A stretch of 64,000 bases of DNA from SURF-55 sp040755195 (GCA_040755195.1 JBFMBL010000010.1:1-64000), one strand, 5' to 3'. Shown: positions 9,097-18,704, counted from the first letter of the stretch. Numbers and translations are program-made. Notes: generated from the letters alone by a model not told the origin.

Positions 9097-10104
9097 CTAA
9101 TTCCCCGCCTCAGCTCGTTCAAGGGACGCCATACCGGCGTCCAAGACCGCTTTACGTATCTCGTCTATCTTTCCTTTCACCAAGGCTCCCGCAGCCCGCG
9201 GGTGACCGCCGCCGCCGAATTCAGCGGCAAGTTTACTGACATCAACATAGTTCTTCGAGCGAAAACTGACCTTAACATATCCCCCGTCGACCTCGCGGAA
9301 TAAGAGCGCTATTTCAACCCCCCTGACCTGGCGGGCATAGTTTACCACGCCGTCGATATGCTCGTCCTCAACTTGCAAGTGGTTTGCCGTGGCCAGATTA
9401 AGGGTAAACCAGCCGATCCGGCCGCAGGGGCTCAGTTCCAAAGTGTTTAAAATCGTTCTAAGAACTTCAAAACTTTTCAAAGGCTTCTCCTCAAATATTT
9501 GAAGGCTGATAGCCCTTACATCCACTCCGGCCTCGATCAAATCCGCCACCTTCCGGTGGGTTTGGGGGGTGGTTGTTTCGTAACGAAACCCCCCGGTGTC
9601 CGTGGCGAGGGTCACGTACAGGCAGGTTGCGACCGCCTGGTCAATCTCATGTCCCAGTAGTTTTATCAAATCGAATACAATCTCTCCCACCGCCGCAGCG
9701 CCCGGATCAATATAGTTTGAATCAGCATACGGAAGCGCCGAAATGTGGTGATCCAGCAGGATAGTCCGGTAGCCTGAACGCTGCATTTCGTTTACAACGG
9801 CAAGAAAATCGCCCAGTCTTGCCGGAACCGAAGTATCGACTATAACCACCAATCCGGAGCCATCCCCGGGGTTTATATCTGATAAAGCAGGGTTGACCTT
9901 TACGCGTTCCACTCCAGGTAAAAAGCGGTATATCGACGGGACCGGCCCCGGGGAAACAAAAATAACCTCTTTCCCTTCCCGCTCCATTACCAGCCCCAAG
10001 GCCAGCATCGATCCTATGCAGTCTCCGTCCGGCATCACGTGCCCGGTAAAAACAAGCCGCCGGGCCGCTTTAAGCTCCCTGGCTACATCACTAAGACTGT
10101 TCAT
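9097..10104 (-). CDS. nrnA: DHH/DHHA1 phosphoesterase (NrnA-type oligoribonuclease/pAp phosphatase)
   Basis: 335 residues. The N-terminal metal motif is GHVMPDGDCIGS, the DHH motif is LLDHHISALPYAD, and the C-terminal DHHA1 domain ends with GGGGHPRAAGA. NrnA-type enzymes degrade 2-5 nt RNAs and dephosphorylate 3'-phosphoadenosine 5'-phosphate. The gene overlaps the end of rbfA by 14 bases, which suggests translational coupling. Placement between rbfA and truB is common in clostridia. Confidence 0.92.
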   Translation of the reverse strand: MNSLSDVARELKAARRLVFTGHVMPDGDCIGSMLALGLVMEREGKEVIFVSPGPVPSIYRFLPGVERVKVNPALSDINPGDGSGLVVIVDTSVPARLGDFLAVVNEMQRSGYRTILLDHHISALPYADSNYIDPGAAAVGEIVFDLIKLLGHEIDQAVATCLYVTLATDTGGFRYETTTPQTHRKVADLIEAGVDVRAISLQIFEEKPLKSFEVLRTILNTLELSPCGRIGWFTLNLATANHLQVEDEHIDGVVNYARQVRGVEIALLFREVDGGYVKVSFRSKNYVDVSKLAAEFGGGGHPRAAGALVKGKIDEIRKAVLDAGMASLERAEAGN

Positions 10105-10456
10105 CCTGTGCTGCCCCTTCTTTTTTTAACTCATCGAGCAAATGTGTAACCCTGGCCCCGTAGCCGATCGACGGGTCGAGCTTAAAGCTTATTTCCGGAA
10201 CATACCGGAGCCGGAGGCGCCGTCCCAGGAGGCTGCGGATGAACCCCATCGCCCTTTCCAGAACGGACAGGGTAGCCTCCCCATCCTCGGAAGAACCGTA
10301 GACGCTGACAAGAACCTTGGCATACCGGAGATCGTTGGAAACCTCTACCCGGGTAACGGTGGCGAAACCAAGCCGCGGGTCTTTCAGCTCGCTCTGAATA
10401 ATCTCCGCCATCTCTTCCTTTAATGTCTCGGCTAACCGCGCCGCGCGATGCGTCAT
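10091..10456 (-). CDS. rbfA: Ribosome-binding factor A
   Basis: A KH-type assembly factor of the 30S subunit needed for 16S 5'-end maturation and growth in the cold. The 121 residues from the ATG at 10456 (THRAARLAETLKEEM) include DPRLGFATVTRVEVS and the basic segment IRSLLGRRLRLRYVPEI, both typical. GGGGGT precedes the chosen start; the open frame continues 78 bases upstream without a plausible ribosome site. It sits between infB and nrnA in the same operon. Confidence 0.94.
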   Translation of the reverse strand: MTHRAARLAETLKEEMAEIIQSELKDPRLGFATVTRVEVSNDLRYAKVLVSVYGSSEDGEATLSVLERAMGFIRSLLGRRLRLRYVPEISFKLDPSIGYGARVTHLLDELKKEGAAQDEQS

Positions 10457-10534
10457 AGTGTTACCCCCAATTTCTAACCCCCGAAATGCGATCCCCGGGT
10501 TTTGCCGATTATTCGTACCAAGGTATTCCATCAC

Positions 10535-13486
10535 TTACTCAAGGTGCCGCTTTATGGCCTCCATGGTGTAGAACTCCAGTTCATCGCCTTCTTCAAGATC
10601 ATTGAAGTTTTGGACCATAAGACCGCACTCGAATCCCTGAGCCACATCCCGCACATCATCCTTAAAACGCTTCAGTGAGTCTATCCTGCCGGTGTGAATC
10701 ACAACGCCGTCGCGTACCACCCTGACACTCGCATCACGGCTTACCTTGCCCTCGGAAACATAACAACCTGCAATCGTCCCGATCTTTGAGGCATGAAAAA
10801 CCTTGCGCACCTCGGCCCGCCCGAGAATGACCTCCCGGTAATCAGGCTCCAGAAGTCCGGAAAGCGCCGCTTTAACATCATCTATCGCCTCGTAAATAAC
10901 CTGGTAAAGCCGGATGTCTATCTTTTCCCGTTCCTGTGCCTTGCGGGCGTTAATACTGGGCCGCACGTTGAAACCAATGATTATCGCTCCCGAAGCGGAT
11001 GCCAGCAGGATGTCGGTTTCGGTAATCGCGCCGACGCCGGTGTGGATAAGGTTAACCCGGACCTCTTCCGTACCCAGGCGTTCCAGCGCTTTACTCAGCG
11101 CCTCCGCCGAACCCTGCACGTCCGCCTTCACTATCAGCGGCAATTCCTTGATCTGACCCTCTTTGATGCGGCTGTATACGTCTTCCAGGGCCATTTTCGC
11201 CCGCGCCTTGGCTTCGTCTTCCCGCTTTTTGGCGAGTCGTTTCTGGACTATCTGCCGTGCCAGGTGCTCCTCAACCACCACAAATGCTTCCCCTGCTTCG
11301 GGTACCTCGGAAAAACCAAGCACCTCAACAGGTGTGGAAGGTCCAACATGATTCACCCTTTTGCCTTTGTCGTCAATCATCGCCCGGACGCGGGCAAAAT
11401 GCCCGCCGGTAACGAGGGTGTCGCTGACCTTCAGCGTACCGTTTTGGACCAGTACCGTGGCAACCGGACCGCGTCCCTTATCAAGCTTCGATTCAACGAT
11501 GGTCCCCCTTGCCGGGCAATCCGGGTTGGCCTTGAGTTCCAAAACATCCGACACCAGCAAGATCATTTCCAGGAGGTCTTCAATTCCTTGATTCTTAAGC
11601 GCCGAAACAGGCACGCAAACCGTATCGCCGGCCCATTCCTCGGGAACCAGGCCCTGGTCGGCCAGTTCCCTTTTCACCCGGTCGGGTTTTGCATTCGCCT
11701 TGTCAATCTTGTTAAGGGCTACAACAATCGGCACCCCCGCTGCACGAGCGTGATTGATGGCTTCAATGGTTTGCGGCATGACACCGTCATCCGCCGCAAC
11801 CACCAGAACAACAACGTCGGTAACGTTTGCGCCGCGGGCACGCATCGCGGTAAACGCTTCGTGACCGGGAGTGTCGATAAATGTTATCTTCTTGTTATTC
11901 TTCTCAACCTGGTAGGCGCCGATATGCTGGGTTATTCCTCCGGCTTCGGTCGCTGTTACATGCGTTTTCCGGATAGAGTCCAGGAGCGATGTCTTTCCGT
12001 GATCGACATGGCCCATAACCGTAACTATAGGTGAACGGGGTTTAAGGTTCGCCGGATCGGTTTCCGGTTGTTCCAGCAGCAGGGACTCGATGTCAAACGC
12101 CGGTTTAACCTCGACCTCGTACCCGAACTCCTGAGCCAGAATGACCGCCGTATCAGCATCGATCTCCTGGTTGATGGTCACAAACATTCCGAGCGCCATT
12201 AGCTTCTTAATAAGGTCGGCGGCTTTACGCTGCATCTTTTCCGCCAGATCTTTGACGGTAATAGTCTCCCCAACCTGAATCGGCTTTCTTTCCACGGGTT
12301 TTACCAGAACCGGCTGTGTTTCTGTTTTGTGGCGTTTCAAAAGCTTGCCCCGCAGCTTTTCGCCTTCTTCTTCCCGCAAGGGTACAAGCCGATCTACAGC
12401 TTTGTCCTTAGCCTTTTTGTCGGTCTTAGGCCGCTGTTCCTGTTTCTGCGAAGCCTTGTTCTTATCCGTCTGCGGCGGCGGCGGGATCGGCGCAAGTTTA
12501 GGCGGACGCTTATCGGCAGCCGGATACGGACCCTTACGGTCGCCGAATCCGGCCTGCCGTCCGTCGGGACGAGACGCCGAATGCCCGAATGAAGGCGTCC
12601 TCGATCCCATGCCCGGGGCCGGTTTTTTTCCCATTCCCGGCGCTTGTCTGCGCCCGGCGCCCTGAGCCGGCCTTTGCCCGCCGCCTGTTCCCTGCTTTTG
12701 CGCAGGGCCCCGGCCATCCGGTTTCCGCCCTTCCCATTGTCGCGGCGCAGACGGTTTACCCGGACCAACCCTGGGTTCAAACTTGGGTTCAGGCGCTCTG
12801 GCCACCGGTTGAGAAGGCGTGCGAGGCGGTGTAACCGGTTCGATCGACTCCTTTGGAAGGGGTCCTCCGGTCTCTTTCAAGTCCCGCTTTACTTCAGGAG
12901 AATGGGTATTGTTATGCTCGGCAGTCGCTATGGTCGGTCTTTCTTCAGGAGGGACCTTTACTTCGTGCTGCGGCGCCGGAGCGGTAATACCGGAGAAAAT
13001 ACCTCGGCTCGCCTTCTTCTCAAAGGCCAACGGCCGTTCCGCGAATCGCCGGTCCGGCGGCCGCTGAGGAACCTTATCCACCAGCCCCGGCCCGAATTTT
13101 GACAGCGACTGCGACCTCTCAGGCGGTTTTGCTGTCTTTGGCGCCGCTTTATCTTCTACCCCGGCAGGAATCGTGTTCCTTTGAATTTCCGGTCTTACAG
13201 TCACCGCCGGGCCGTCTGCTTCCGTTGAAACCTCTGTCTTCACAGCGCCGTCCGCCGGCGCGGCTTCCGAGGCGGCACCGGGAGCGGCCGCTGTTGTCCC
13301 GGTGGTTTTCTTGGCTGTTTTAGGTATTTCCGCAGAAAGAGCTTCTCTTACTTTCGTTACCTCCTCGTCATCTAGCATCGAAAAATTGCATTTAACCTTG
13401 ACACCAAGGTCTGCAAGCTTATTAATAAGCTCCTTACTCTCTATCCTTAATTCTTTGGCAATTTCATGCACCCTTTTCTTTACCAT
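10535..13486 (-). CDS. infB: Translation initiation factor IF-2
   Basis: The GTPase that places initiator tRNA on the 30S subunit; 983 residues. The N-terminal helical domain (MVKKRVHEIAKELRIESKE) is followed by a long Pro/Ala/Gly/Lys-rich linker (residues about 55-400), a second IF2N domain (400-460), then the G domain with GHVDHGKT (492-499), DTPGHEAF and NKIDKA, and finally domains II-IV. GGAGGTGATTGA precedes the ATG. Internal starts giving shorter isoforms are possible in this family. The leader upstream is unusually long and structured. Confidence 0.97.
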   Translation of the reverse strand: MVKKRVHEIAKELRIESKELINKLADLGVKVKCNFSMLDDEEVTKVREALSAEIPKTAKKTTGTTAAAPGAASEAAPADGAVKTEVSTEADGPAVTVRPEIQRNTIPAGVEDKAAPKTAKPPERSQSLSKFGPGLVDKVPQRPPDRRFAERPLAFEKKASRGIFSGITAPAPQHEVKVPPEERPTIATAEHNNTHSPEVKRDLKETGGPLPKESIEPVTPPRTPSQPVARAPEPKFEPRVGPGKPSAPRQWEGRKPDGRGPAQKQGTGGGQRPAQGAGRRQAPGMGKKPAPGMGSRTPSFGHSASRPDGRQAGFGDRKGPYPAADKRPPKLAPIPPPPQTDKNKASQKQEQRPKTDKKAKDKAVDRLVPLREEEGEKLRGKLLKRHKTETQPVLVKPVERKPIQVGETITVKDLAEKMQRKAADLIKKLMALGMFVTINQEIDADTAVILAQEFGYEVEVKPAFDIESLLLEQPETDPANLKPRSPIVTVMGHVDHGKTSLLDSIRKTHVTATEAGGITQHIGAYQVEKNNKKITFIDTPGHEAFTAMRARGANVTDVVVLVVAADDGVMPQTIEAINHARAAGVPIVVALNKIDKANAKPDRVKRELADQGLVPEEWAGDTVCVPVSALKNQGIEDLLEMILLVSDVLELKANPDCPARGTIVESKLDKGRGPVATVLVQNGTLKVSDTLVTGGHFARVRAMIDDKGKRVNHVGPSTPVEVLGFSEVPEAGEAFVVVEEHLARQIVQKRLAKKREDEAKARAKMALEDVYSRIKEGQIKELPLIVKADVQGSAEALSKALERLGTEEVRVNLIHTGVGAITETDILLASASGAIIIGFNVRPSINARKAQEREKIDIRLYQVIYEAIDDVKAALSGLLEPDYREVILGRAEVRKVFHASKIGTIAGCYVSEGKVSRDASVRVVRDGVVIHTGRIDSLKRFKDDVRDVAQGFECGLMVQNFNDLEEGDELEFYTMEAIKRHLE

Positions 13487-13520
13487 TCAATCACCTCCAT
13501 ACTTACCGGAACCGAACCCC

Positions 13521-13650
13521 TTCAAGGAGGTCGCTGTCCAGCACTCAATTAATCGGCGGTAAAGAGGAACACATTTTCCAAAAAGCCGCTTATGATTGCA
13601 AGCGTCTTCCGCAGCTCGTGTTGAGTGCTGGATTTTTCGCGTCCCCTGAA
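13521..13650 (-). promoter_or_regulatory. Structured leader region upstream of infB
   Basis: The ylxQ-infB gap is about 270 bases, wide for this operon. A perfect 12-bp inverted repeat (TCCAGCACTCAA at 13537-13548 with TTGAGTGCTGGA at 13621-13632) encloses 72 bases. Partly complementary flanks, CCTTCAGGGGACGC and GCGACCTCCTTGAAGG read on the minus strand, could extend the stem. The CCTCCTT of the outer arm is anti-Shine-Dalgarno-like. This suggests a cis-acting RNA structure, but no named leader family is recognised. Confidence 0.5.
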
Positions 13651-13755
13651 GGTTTTTTCTAAAAAGATGCTTCTTGCAGCTAAACAAACTTGTTTCTCAA
13701 AATCTTGGCTGACAGCCTATCCGTTATCGCGCGCCTTGGGATCCAACACACGCTT

Positions 13756-14067
13756 CTATGTATTACCGCCCGCTATCACATCCAAAATCCTTACCGCAAG
13801 ATGCTCATCGAGAATCGCCACTACAGCTCGCGGCGGCCGGCCAAGGGCCGCGCCTAATTCGGCTTTCAGCCCAAAGTTAATAACCTTAATCCCCGTCCCA
13901 CGGCTGAACCTCTGGAAGTCTTTGAAGGTGTGGGCGGCAGCGTCGGTAGCTACTATCACCAGATGAGCTTCCCTTTTTCTCACCTTCGCTCTTACAACGA
14001 AATCACCGGAGACAACCTGCCCGGCCCGCTGACCAAGCCCTAAATACTGCCTGACGTCTTTAGACAC
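13756..14067 (-). CDS. ylxQ: L7Ae/L30e-type ribosomal protein (YlxQ)
   Basis: About 103 residues of the L7Ae/L30e/S12e/Gadd45 RNA-binding fold, recognisable from RQYLGLGQRAGQVVSGDF, the strand LVIVATDAA and the C-terminal AVVAILDEHLAVRIL. YlxQ proteins bind kink-turn-like RNAs; the exact cellular role is unsettled. A GTG at 14067 is the likely start, overlapping the end of ylxR by 28 bases, with GGGAGGAG upstream. The much longer open frame in this phase is ylxR read out of frame. Confidence 0.85.
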   Translation of the reverse strand: MSKDVRQYLGLGQRAGQVVSGDFVVRAKVRKREAHLVIVATDAAAHTFKDFQRFSRGTGIKVINFGLKAELGAALGRPPRAVVAILDEHLAVRILDVIAGGNT

Positions 14068-14333
14068 TGGCGCATCAACTCCTCCCGGATCGCCTCTACA
14101 ATTTCTTCGGGTACAGCCCGTTCGAGAGCACGCCCCAGCCTTTTCCCCTTTATCGCCTCGTTGAAACAACTCTCTGACGGGCATATATAGACTCCACGAC
14201 CAGGCATTTTCCCGGTCGAATCAACAGCGATCTGTTCCCCGGGTGTACGTACTATACGTATGAGTTCGCGTTTAGGCTTCATCTCACGGCAACCGACACA
14301 GAGACGCTGTGGGATTTTCCGTGGCCGTGGCAA
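14040..14333 (-). CDS. ylxR: YlxR family nucleic-acid-binding protein
   Basis: 97 residues with the DUF448 signature: RLCVGCREMKPKRELIRIVR near the start and the GRGVYICPS segment (the usual GRGAYIC motif). The protein is basic and is thought to bind RNA or act as a nucleoid-linked regulator. TTG at 14333 is the start, with GGGAGGT nine bases upstream. It lies between nusA and ylxQ exactly as in B. subtilis. Confidence 0.9.
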   Translation of the reverse strand: MPRPRKIPQRLCVGCREMKPKRELIRIVRTPGEQIAVDSTGKMPGRGVYICPSESCFNEAIKGKRLGRALERAVPEEIVEAIREELMRQCLKTSGSI

Positions 14334-14405
14334 AATACATATACCTCCCTTAACTCCTTTACATTAAATAAGCCGGCTTGCACGATTCCGGCGGTTTGAG
14401 GTGTA

Positions 14406-15533
14406 TTATACCGGCCCCTTTGCAAAATCGGACTCGGTATCACTTACATACATTCCTTCATCCTTGTCGTACAGTGCTTCATACTCCTGGGCGTAGATTT
14501 CTTCCATCTGTGATTCGCTCTTGATATCGATTTTCCATCCCGTAATCTTCGCCGCCAGTCGAGCGTTCTGCCCTTCCCTGCCGATTGCGAGGGACAACTG
14601 GTTGTCAGGAACGATTACCCGCGCAATTTTTTCATCCTCCCAGATTTCCGCGGCGATGGCTTTTGCCGGGCTTAACGCCTCGGCGACAAACCGTGAAGGA
14701 TCGGGGTCCCAGCGGATAATATCTATTTTTTCATTCCGCAACTCGTTAACAACTGCCTGCACCCTAACACCTTTCGGCCCCACGCAGGCGCCTACCGGAT
14801 CGATATTCGGGTCGTGTGAATAGACCGCCACCTTGGAACGCACACCTGCTTCGCGCGCCACGGCCTTTAACTCCAGGATTCCTTCCTGAAGTTCCGGCAC
14901 CTCCAATTCAAACAGCCGCCTTAAGAAACCGGGATGCGTACGTGAAACAATAATCTGCGGCCCCTTGGTTGTTTTACGGACCTCGAGTATATATGCCCGT
15001 ACCCGGTCGCCCTGTCTGTATCTCTCGCCCGGCATTTGCTCAGCGGGCGGGAGAATGGCCTCGGTTTTACCAAGTTCGATATAGACATGGCGCTGCTCGA
15101 CTCTCTGGATTGTTCCCGTTATAATGTCTCCCTCACGATTCGCAAAGGCTTCATAAATCATATTTCGTTCGGCTTCGCGAATCCGCTGGACCACTACCTG
15201 CTTGGCGGTCTGGGCGGCAATCCGGCCAAAGTCCCGCGGGGTTACCTCCAGTTCGACGATATCCCCAACCATATAACGCAGGTCTATTTCCTTGGCTTCT
15301 TCCGGTGAAACCTCCGCGCGGGGATCCGTAACATTCTCAACGACCACGCGTTGCGCAAAAACCTGACATTCTCCGGTTGTACGATCTATGTTTACCCTGG
15401 CGTTTTGCGACGAACCGAAATTTCGCTTGTAAGCCGAAAGGAGCGCGGCCTCTATAGCGGAAAGAAGCAGTTCGATTGAAATGCCTTTCTCTTTCTCCAA
15501 ATCGCGAAGCGCCCTCAAGAATTCAGTATTCAA
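14406..15533 (-). CDS. nusA: Transcription termination/antitermination factor NusA
   Basis: Binds RNA polymerase and nascent RNA, controlling pausing, termination and antitermination. The 375 residues contain the N-terminal polymerase-binding domain (NTEFLRALRDLEKEKGIS), an S1 domain (GTIQRVEQRHVYIELG) and two KH domains (VGACVGPKGVRVQAV and AIGREGQNARLAAKITGW). The length is typical of Firmicutes NusA, which lacks the acidic repeats of E. coli. TTG at 15533 has GGGGAGG seven bases upstream; the frame extends further only because it is open, not because a start fits. Confidence 0.95.
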   Translation of the reverse strand: MNTEFLRALRDLEKEKGISIELLLSAIEAALLSAYKRNFGSSQNARVNIDRTTGECQVFAQRVVVENVTDPRAEVSPEEAKEIDLRYMVGDIVELEVTPRDFGRIAAQTAKQVVVQRIREAERNMIYEAFANREGDIITGTIQRVEQRHVYIELGKTEAILPPAEQMPGERYRQGDRVRAYILEVRKTTKGPQIIVSRTHPGFLRRLFELEVPELQEGILELKAVAREAGVRSKVAVYSHDPNIDPVGACVGPKGVRVQAVVNELRNEKIDIIRWDPDPSRFVAEALSPAKAIAAEIWEDEKIARVIVPDNQLSLAIGREGQNARLAAKITGWKIDIKSESQMEEIYAQEYEALYDKDEGMYVSDTESDFAKGPV

Positions 15534-15552
15534 CTTCACACCTCCCCTCGAA

Positions 15553-16020
15553 TCACATTTTAAAAACAAGATTGGCTTTGGAAATAGCCGCGAAAGGAAT
15601 CTCGATGATTGTTCCATCCACCATAAGCTGAACGGTGTCTTCACCGGCAGTAACAATGCTCCCGGTAAACTTCCGCCGCCCTTGCAGCGGTTGGGCTGTC
15701 ACCACCAATGCCTCCCGGCCGTTAAAGCGTTGAAAATCGGCGGGTTTTTTAAGAACCCGTTCTACTCCGGGAGTCGACACCTCCAGGAAATATGCCTGCG
15801 GGATAACGTTCCGTTCGTCCAGTAAACGCCCGAGAGGCTCGGATACAGTCTCACAGTCCTTAAGCCCCACCCTTCCCTCGGGGTTATCAATAAAAACACG
15901 GAGGAACCACCGGCCCCCCTCCTTACGGAACTGAACATCGACCAGTTCTAATCCGAGCGTTTCAACCAGCGGCGCTGCAATCTCCGTTACCATTTCAACA
16001 ATGCCGTTTCCCACGGGCAC
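15553..16020 (-). CDS. rimP: Ribosome maturation factor RimP
   Basis: 155 residues, needed for 30S subunit maturation. Recognised from LGLELVDVQFRKEGG, the LRVFIDNPEG strand, DCETVSEPLGRLLDE and YFLEVSTPGVERVLK. GTG at 16020 follows AAGGAGGATCGC. It is the first gene of the rimP-nusA-ylxR-ylxQ-infB operon; its stop lies 19 bases before nusA. Confidence 0.95.
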   Translation of the reverse strand: MPVGNGIVEMVTEIAAPLVETLGLELVDVQFRKEGGRWFLRVFIDNPEGRVGLKDCETVSEPLGRLLDERNVIPQAYFLEVSTPGVERVLKKPADFQRFNGREALVVTAQPLQGRRKFTGSIVTAGEDTVQLMVDGTIIEIPFAAISKANLVFKM

Positions 16021-16446
16021 GCGATCCTCCTTGCTGTGAGAAAAACCCTTCCCTGAATCCTTCCGTACACGGGGCGGTACATATAAAAGACCGGCTTTTT
16101 AAAGCAGGCGCCCGGCCGCAACCGGAACGGAAGCGTGTTTGATAAAATGGTTTATAAGACGAAAGAGTGGGAACCCCCCACTCTTTGCCAACATCTCACC
16201 CGTTGCAACACACACATCAGAACTAGTATATCACACAACCATTCACACATGCAACTTAACCCGGCCTGAAATCTTCTTTTGGCTTCCGGAGCACTCCGGA
16301 ATTATCACCGCCAAAATCCGATGCTGTTTCCTTTTGCAGGTCAAGCTATTCTGCAACACTCGCTTAGAACCGTGATACCACGTACTTGGAGCAACGACCT
16401 CTCACGAAAGACAGCACCCAAACCTTAAGAGCACATCGTCCGGTAA
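16021..16446. promoter_or_regulatory. rimP upstream region with two perfect hairpins
   Basis: A 426-base gap between trxA and rimP with no convincing gene. It contains a 10-bp perfect stem, AAAGAGTGGG (16162-16171) with CCCACTCTTT (16177-16186), and a second perfect dyad TTCCGGAG-CA-CTCCGGAA (16284-16301). Neither is followed by a run of T, so these are not classic intrinsic terminators. They more likely form part of the rimP operon leader or the end of the trxA-side region. Confidence 0.45.
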
Positions 16447-16782
16447 TCAGATCTGCTGGCTGTCCCCGAGAAGGTACTCTAATTTTTTTACAACAGAATC
16501 CTTGGGCGAGTACCCTACCTCCTGCGCCACCACTTTACCTTTCTGGAAAAAAAGCAGCGTAGGGATGCCCTTGATGCCGTAACGCTGTGTTATGTCCTTA
16601 TTATCATCAACGTTGAGTTTAGCGACTTTTATCTGACCCTTAAACTCGTCCGCCACTTGCTCTATAACCGGCGCCATACTCCGGCAGGGGCCGCACCAGG
16701 AGGCCCAGAAATCCACCATTACCGGCAAGTCGCTGCTTAAAACCTCTTTTTCAAAATTGCCCTCATTTACTTCTAATACCAT
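16447..16782 (-). CDS. trxA: Thioredoxin
   Basis: A 111-residue thiol-disulfide oxidoreductase with the canonical active site FWASWCGPCRSMAPV and the conserved cis-Pro segment GIKGIPTLLFF. It reduces protein disulfides using electrons from thioredoxin reductase. The ATG is near a modest AAGGGG-like site. It is separated from its neighbours by gaps on both sides and appears monocistronic. Confidence 0.96.
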   Translation of the reverse strand: MVLEVNEGNFEKEVLSSDLPVMVDFWASWCGPCRSMAPVIEQVADEFKGQIKVAKLNVDDNKDITQRYGIKGIPTLLFFQKGKVVAQEVGYSPKDSVVKKLEYLLGDSQQI

Positions 16783-16984
16783 CGTGCTTCAACCCCTTGC
16801 GGTTTGATAAATCGATCATAAACCGGGATCCACGTGTTCAACCACATTCCCAGACTTAAACCATAGTATAGTATAAGTGAGATTCTCCCGCAACAATTCG
16901 GATATTTTAAGTCTATTCAAATAACGTGCAAACAATGATACGCAACAACCAGGCTTCCACAAATAGGCATGCCCCTTATATTTT

Positions 16985-17013
16985 AAACGCTTCAACTGAA
17001 AAGGTGAAGCGTT
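16985..17013 (-). terminator. Stem-loop after the penicillin-binding protein gene
   Basis: AACGCTTCA and TGAAGCGTT can pair around a short A-rich loop just past the stop of the downstream-reading PBP gene. On the minus strand the stem is followed by TTTAAAATATA, a weak T-rich tail, so it is probably an intrinsic terminator. Confidence 0.5.
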
Positions 17014-17024
17014 ATTTTAAAAGA

Positions 17025-18704
17025 TTACTTATAGTGTGTCAGGAGTTTTGCGGCAATCTCCTTGAATACCGGTGCAGCATCCGCACCGCCGCTCCCGCCT
17101 CCTTCAATCAACACAACGATCACATAACGGGGTTGAGCCAGCGGCGCATAACCCGCAAACCAGGCGCAGGCGTTGCCACCGGCAAGCTCCGCCGTCCCCG
17201 TCTTTCCGGCGCTCCCCCACCCATCGAGATAGCCCTGCCGGCCGGTGCCCACCTTTGTGGTAAGGGCCATGGCTTCCTGCAGCCTGAGGGCGGTGTCTAC
17301 CGTTAGAACCCGCCTTCCGGCATCCCGCGGCTGTTCTTCGCAACCGCCCGGCCAGCGGAGGGCTTTAACCAGGCGCGGCCTGACAAAGACTCCGTTATTG
17401 AGCACAGCGTTTAAGACGGAAGCGATCTGGACCGGCGTCATAAGAATGGGCCCCTGGCCGACGCTCAGGTTCACCAGGTTATGCGGTTTCAGGCAGCGGC
17501 TCAGATCCTGTCTCGGATCGCGATACAGGGGATAACCAAGCGTACTCCTGTCCTCGAGGGCAAACAAACGGCAGTATTCGAGCAAACGCTCCTTTCCCAG
17601 GGCCAACCCCAGGTGGGCAAAAAAGGGGTTGCACGAGTAAGCAAAGGCCTGTTTAAACGTAATCTCTCCGTGACCGGCCGGATTCCAGCAGTTAAGAAAC
17701 CGGTCGGAGCCCGCGCAAAAAAACGTCTCTTCCGGTTTAACCAGTCCCGTTTCCAGCGCCGCGGCGCTGACTACGAGTTTGAACACCGAACCCGGCGGAA
17801 AGGGAGAAAACGCACGGTTTACAAAGCTCTCTTTACCCCCGGCCTTTCCCTTTGCGCCACTGTTCCCGAGACCGAACGTCGGGCGGCTTGCCACCGCAAG
17901 TATGTCGCCGCTTCCCGCCTCCAGGACCACCACCGCCCCCTGCGGAATCCGCCTGTCCATTACCTCTTCCACGACCCCTTGAATATCCGCATCAACGGTA
18001 AGGAGCAGGTCCGCCCGTTCGTTGTCGGTTTGCTCCCGTATCTTTACCCCCAAGCCCTTAAGGACCTCCCCCCGAGCATCGTGGTATATCCCCGCTGCGG
18101 AGCGCGGAACCGTTCCCTTGAGCACATGCTCGTAGTAGTACTCGCAGCCGGTCCTCCCGACGGAATCGCCAAGCGCGTACTGCTTTGGACCCCCGTTAAG
18201 CCTCCGCCACTCGGAAACCGTGTCGATTTTTCCGAGGCTGCCGACCACATGTTCGGCAAGAGAAGGCCCCCCGTAACGTCTGTCCACCGGCACCACTTCA
18301 ACCCCCGGCCATTTTTTATGGTTTACGGCGTTTGCCTGCTGTTCACTTAACGGGTAAGGAAGACGGCATGGGGCGCGTAGCATCTTCTCCTCTATTTCCG
18401 CCGGCGAAACCTTAAGGATACCGGCAAGTTCTTCGGCTATAATCCTCTTGTTCTTTATCAGGTCGGGGAATAACGCAACCTCTTTAACCCGGCACTGACC
18501 CGTCAAAGAGACACCGTTTCTGTCGAGGATGTTCCCCCGCGGGTATTCCTCGAGCGCAACAACCTCCGCCTGCTGTTTAAAGGCCGAATAACTTAAGACC
18601 GGACCGTTTACCACTTGGATAAACGCCAACCTGAATAAAAGCATGATAAATATAAGGATTGATCCGGACAGGATCCCGATTAGACGCCGCCTTGATCGTT
18701 CCAT
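17025..18704 (-). CDS. Class B penicillin-binding protein (transpeptidase)
   Basis: 559 residues: an N-terminal membrane anchor (about 8-30), a dimerisation region beginning RGNILDRNG, and a C-terminal transpeptidase with the three active-site motifs SxxK (PPGSVFKLV), SxN (YSCNPFF) and KTG (AGKTGTAEL). It cross-links peptidoglycan in the periplasm-like space. It resembles elongation- or sporulation-type PBP2 proteins, but no PASTA repeats follow the transpeptidase, so the exact class cannot be fixed. GGAG lies before the ATG at 18704. A MITE ends about 27 bases upstream of the start and probably separates the gene from its ancestral promoter. Confidence 0.92.
   Translation of the reverse strand: MERSRRRLIGILSGSILIFIMLLFRLAFIQVVNGPVLSYSAFKQQAEVVALEEYPRGNILDRNGVSLTGQCRVKEVALFPDLIKNKRIIAEELAGILKVSPAEIEEKMLRAPCRLPYPLSEQQANAVNHKKWPGVEVVPVDRRYGGPSLAEHVVGSLGKIDTVSEWRRLNGGPKQYALGDSVGRTGCEYYYEHVLKGTVPRSAAGIYHDARGEVLKGLGVKIREQTDNERADLLLTVDADIQGVVEEVMDRRIPQGAVVVLEAGSGDILAVASRPTFGLGNSGAKGKAGGKESFVNRAFSPFPPGSVFKLVVSAAALETGLVKPEETFFCAGSDRFLNCWNPAGHGEITFKQAFAYSCNPFFAHLGLALGKERLLEYCRLFALEDRSTLGYPLYRDPRQDLSRCLKPHNLVNLSVGQGPILMTPVQIASVLNAVLNNGVFVRPRLVKALRWPGGCEEQPRDAGRRVLTVDTALRLQEAMALTTKVGTGRQGYLDGWGSAGKTGTAELAGGNACAWFAGYAPLAQPRYVIVVLIEGGGSGGADAAPVFKEIAAKLLTHYK

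Noticed and set aside
10793..12034. Long + strand open frame (413 codons)
   Set aside because: Antisense of the infB G domain, no family similarity.
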